A stretch of 62,992 bases of DNA from JBKCUA01 sp046318675 (GTDB lineage: Bacteria > Pseudomonadota > Alphaproteobacteria > JAJTHO01): NCBI GenBank assembly GCA_046318675.1, contig JBKCUA010000003.1:1-62992 (forward strand), read 5' to 3'. The translations under genes and the position numbers were made by a program. The notes beneath the pieces were generated by a model. It saw nothing but the letters and a program-made list of their open reading frames with translations. It searched no databases and had not been told where the DNA came from. Position 1 is the first letter of the stretch, and each line of letters starts with the position of its first letter. Of the stretch, positions 61,697 through 62,992 are shown one piece after another.

Positions 61697-62374
61697 TCAT
61701 GCTAAAAGACGATTAGGACGCAGAATACTTTGTCCTGTTTTTTGCCAATCTGCGACAAAGGTAGCAAGCCCTTTATCGGTTAATGGGTGCTGATAGAGCT
61801 GCTTCAGGACGCTTGGCGGCATTGTGGCAACGTGTGCCCCTAGCTTGGCTACTGCCAAAATATGTTGGGGATGACGAATAGAGGCCGCTAAAACCTTGGT
61901 ATGGAACTGAGGATAGTTTTTATAAACATTAATAATATCAGAAATAAGATCAAGGCCATTAACCCCAATATCATCCAGCCTGCCAATAAATGGAGATATA
62001 TAAGATGCCCCGGCCTTGGCAGCGATCAGGGCTTGATTGGTTGAAAAACAAAGTGTCACGTTAACCGGAATCCCCTCGTTAGCCAGCTCATGGCAAACCC
62101 GCAAGCCGTCCCGGGTCAAGGGGACTTTGACAACAACGTTTGTGGCAATTTTTGCCAAAGCGCGACCTTCTTGGATCATTACTTCATAATCAGTAGCAGC
62201 TACCTCAGCACTTACAGGGCCTTGGACAAGTTTACAAATTTCAGCAATAGCCTCCAAAAAATTCCCACCAGCCTTAGCTATTAAAGAAGGGTTTGTCGTC
62301 ACCCCATTTACAAGCCCAGTCGGCACAAGATTTTGAATTTCATTAATATCTGCAGTATCAAGAAAGAAGTCCAT
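61697..62374 (-). CDS. tal: Transaldolase (TalC/Fsa family)
   Basis: 225 residues from ATG 62374 behind AAAGGGA; the frame continues upstream but is not family-like. The short transaldolase / fructose-6-phosphate aldolase family is shown by MDFFLDTADINEI, VNGVTTNPSLIAKAG, the Schiff-base lysine in NVVVKVPLT, CFSTNQALIAAKAGASYISPFIGRLDD and TMPPSVLKQL. Whether it acts as transaldolase or as aldolase cannot be settled by reading. Confidence 0.93.
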   Translation of the reverse strand: MDFFLDTADINEIQNLVPTGLVNGVTTNPSLIAKAGGNFLEAIAEICKLVQGPVSAEVAATDYEVMIQEGRALAKIATNVVVKVPLTRDGLRVCHELANEGIPVNVTLCFSTNQALIAAKAGASYISPFIGRLDDIGVNGLDLISDIINVYKNYPQFHTKVLAASIRHPQHILAVAKLGAHVATMPPSVLKQLYQHPLTDKGLATFVADWQKTGQSILRPNRLLA

Positions 62375-62513
62375 GCTATTCCCTTTGACTAATAATCTAT
62401 AGGGGTGGGGCATAGAGCGCAAGTATTAACAGGTGCTTAACCCATTGTGAATACGCTCCCGGAGAGAGCGCAGTTTCAGGCATTTGCGGGAAAGAGGGTT
62501 TGAAGCGTGGTCA

Positions 62514-62550
62514 ACAAAAAACCCGCCAATCCATGAGGAACAGCGGGGTT
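62514..62550 (-). terminator. Minus-strand rho-independent terminator
   Basis: Read on the minus strand, CCCCGC pairs with GCGGG across a 16-base loop and is followed by TTTTTTG. It lies about 140 bp upstream of the transaldolase start, so it ends a separate upstream transcript or acts as an attenuator. Confidence 0.6.
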
Positions 62551-62770
62551 CAGCGGGGTGATAATTAACGTGGAGAGAGCTTCTTGAGCCGTTAAATGGC
62601 GGTGGAAACTGCCTTCGGCTCGAAACCATCTCTCGGAGGATCAAGCCCAAAAGCGTCTTATCCACAACCGACGAACAAATTATATGTGAATTCAGGCGGG
62701 TAACAAAGCTTTCGCTGGATGATGTTTTTATTGCCTTGCGGGTCAAGATAAAGGCGTTGACCAGAAGCAA
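62514..62770 (-). ncRNA. Candidate structured non-coding RNA
   Basis: The minus strand has a long hairpin at 62572-62637: GAGAG...GAGCCG pairs with CGGCTC...CTCTC around an inner GGC...GCC stem. A terminator-like hairpin with a T run follows. An ORF spans the region but has no recognisable protein features. I could not match it to tmRNA, RNase P, SRP RNA, 6S RNA or a riboswitch consensus. Confidence 0.35.
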
Positions 62771-62851
62771 TCTCTATCTGTGCTTAAAACGTAATAATTT
62801 AAATGTGTTACCTAAGGAGCCAAACGATCAAAAACAGAGAAAATCCTTCAA

Positions 62852-62992
62852 GGGCACCTCTATTAACCCATTTATAGGGATGAGTGGCTAGGAAGGTATA
62901 TGCGAGCAAACGTAAGCGTACTCAAACGTACGTGCGGATTGCGAGCATAGACCTGACGACGCCAATCGCCCTAGAAATGAGGTTAATAGAGG
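62852..62992. mobile_element. 146-bp MITE-like element, copy 2 (cut by window end)
   Basis: It begins with GGGCACCTCTATTAACC and is the reverse complement of 6571-6716, with a few differences around 62892-62905. The window ends 5 bp before the expected terminus, so the right-hand duplication cannot be checked. Confidence 0.85.

Noticed and set aside
62658..62666. Perfect DnaA box TTATCCACA as a replication origin
   Set aside because: Only a single box was seen, with no AT-rich unwinding region or origin-associated genes nearby.
62426..62770. 114-residue minus-strand ORF
   Set aside because: The composition is unlike a folded protein, it spans a terminator hairpin, and no family is recognised; treated as a possible RNA region.

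Overview
The window looks like a chromosomal segment of a motile alphaproteobacterium, most like the Rhodospirillales in gene content. Supporting signs are the ClpS-ClpA pair, a SerC of the alphaproteobacterial type, a DksA with a cysteine-poor zinc finger, a Mic60/mitofilin homologue between hemD and a HemY-like gene, HemJ, a DUF6362 protein, a MarR regulator resembling LdtR, and GC-rich palindromic repeats that read as PPLAGEG. I cannot name the genus. Base composition is moderate and mosaic: about 20-31 kb and 34-41.8 kb are visibly GC-richer than 42-61 kb.

Layout. 0-7.5 kb: repeat debris, tRNA-Tyr, smr, clpS-clpA, then serC-serA on the minus strand, a 146-bp MITE-like element and an RluA-type pseudouridine synthase. 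7.5-10.2 kb: a DevBCA-like ABC exporter operon. 10.2-13.1 kb: two small minus-strand genes, then the polyhydroxybutyrate precursor genes phaA-phaB. 13-19 kb: tRNA-Val, dksA, tldD, an XRE/S24-like regulator, tRNA-Glu, ssb and pnp. 19-24.7 kb (minus): gcvPA-gcvPB, speD, hfq, and dat with a HAD phosphatase. 24.7-28.2 kb (minus): a small type IV secretion-like island with two VirB6/TrbL-type membrane proteins, one fused to a VirB1-like lytic transglycosylase domain. 28.5-34 kb: gpx-comEC-FG-GAP operon, kdsA and an SDR. 34-36.4 kb (minus): a heme/cristae-type operon whose hemD is fused in frame to a DUF559 nuclease domain through palindromic repeats. 36.4-41.8 kb: a 36-bp palindromic tandem array, flagellin behind a sigma-54 promoter, dinD and a P1B-type ATPase. 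42-44.3 kb: TSUP exporter, TIGR02186 and USP genes behind a Fur-box-like palindrome. 44.2-50 kb (minus): mreC, a CorC/HlyC protein, a polysaccharide deacetylase, grpE, tRNA-Leu, folC and pgeF. 50-54 kb: xerC, an RHH protein, and fliD-fliS plus a small gene behind a second sigma-54 promoter. 54-62.4 kb: an amino-acid binding protein, a repeat nest, sixA, rnhB, lpd, hisB-nadC, a MarR regulator, hemJ, a DUF484 protein and a transaldolase. The last 0.6 kb holds a possible structured RNA and a second copy of the MITE.

Connections. Flagellin and fliD lie 14 kb apart but both carry a GG-N10-GC promoter, so they probably belong to one late flagellar regulon. Several repeat families are scattered through intergenic DNA and in at least two places form protein ends or linkers: the GcvPB C-terminus and the DUF559-HemD linker. 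The most unusual structure is the DUF559 segment, bounded by 36-bp-period palindromic arrays in opposite orientation. It may be a nuclease-linked repeat cassette that has captured hemD.
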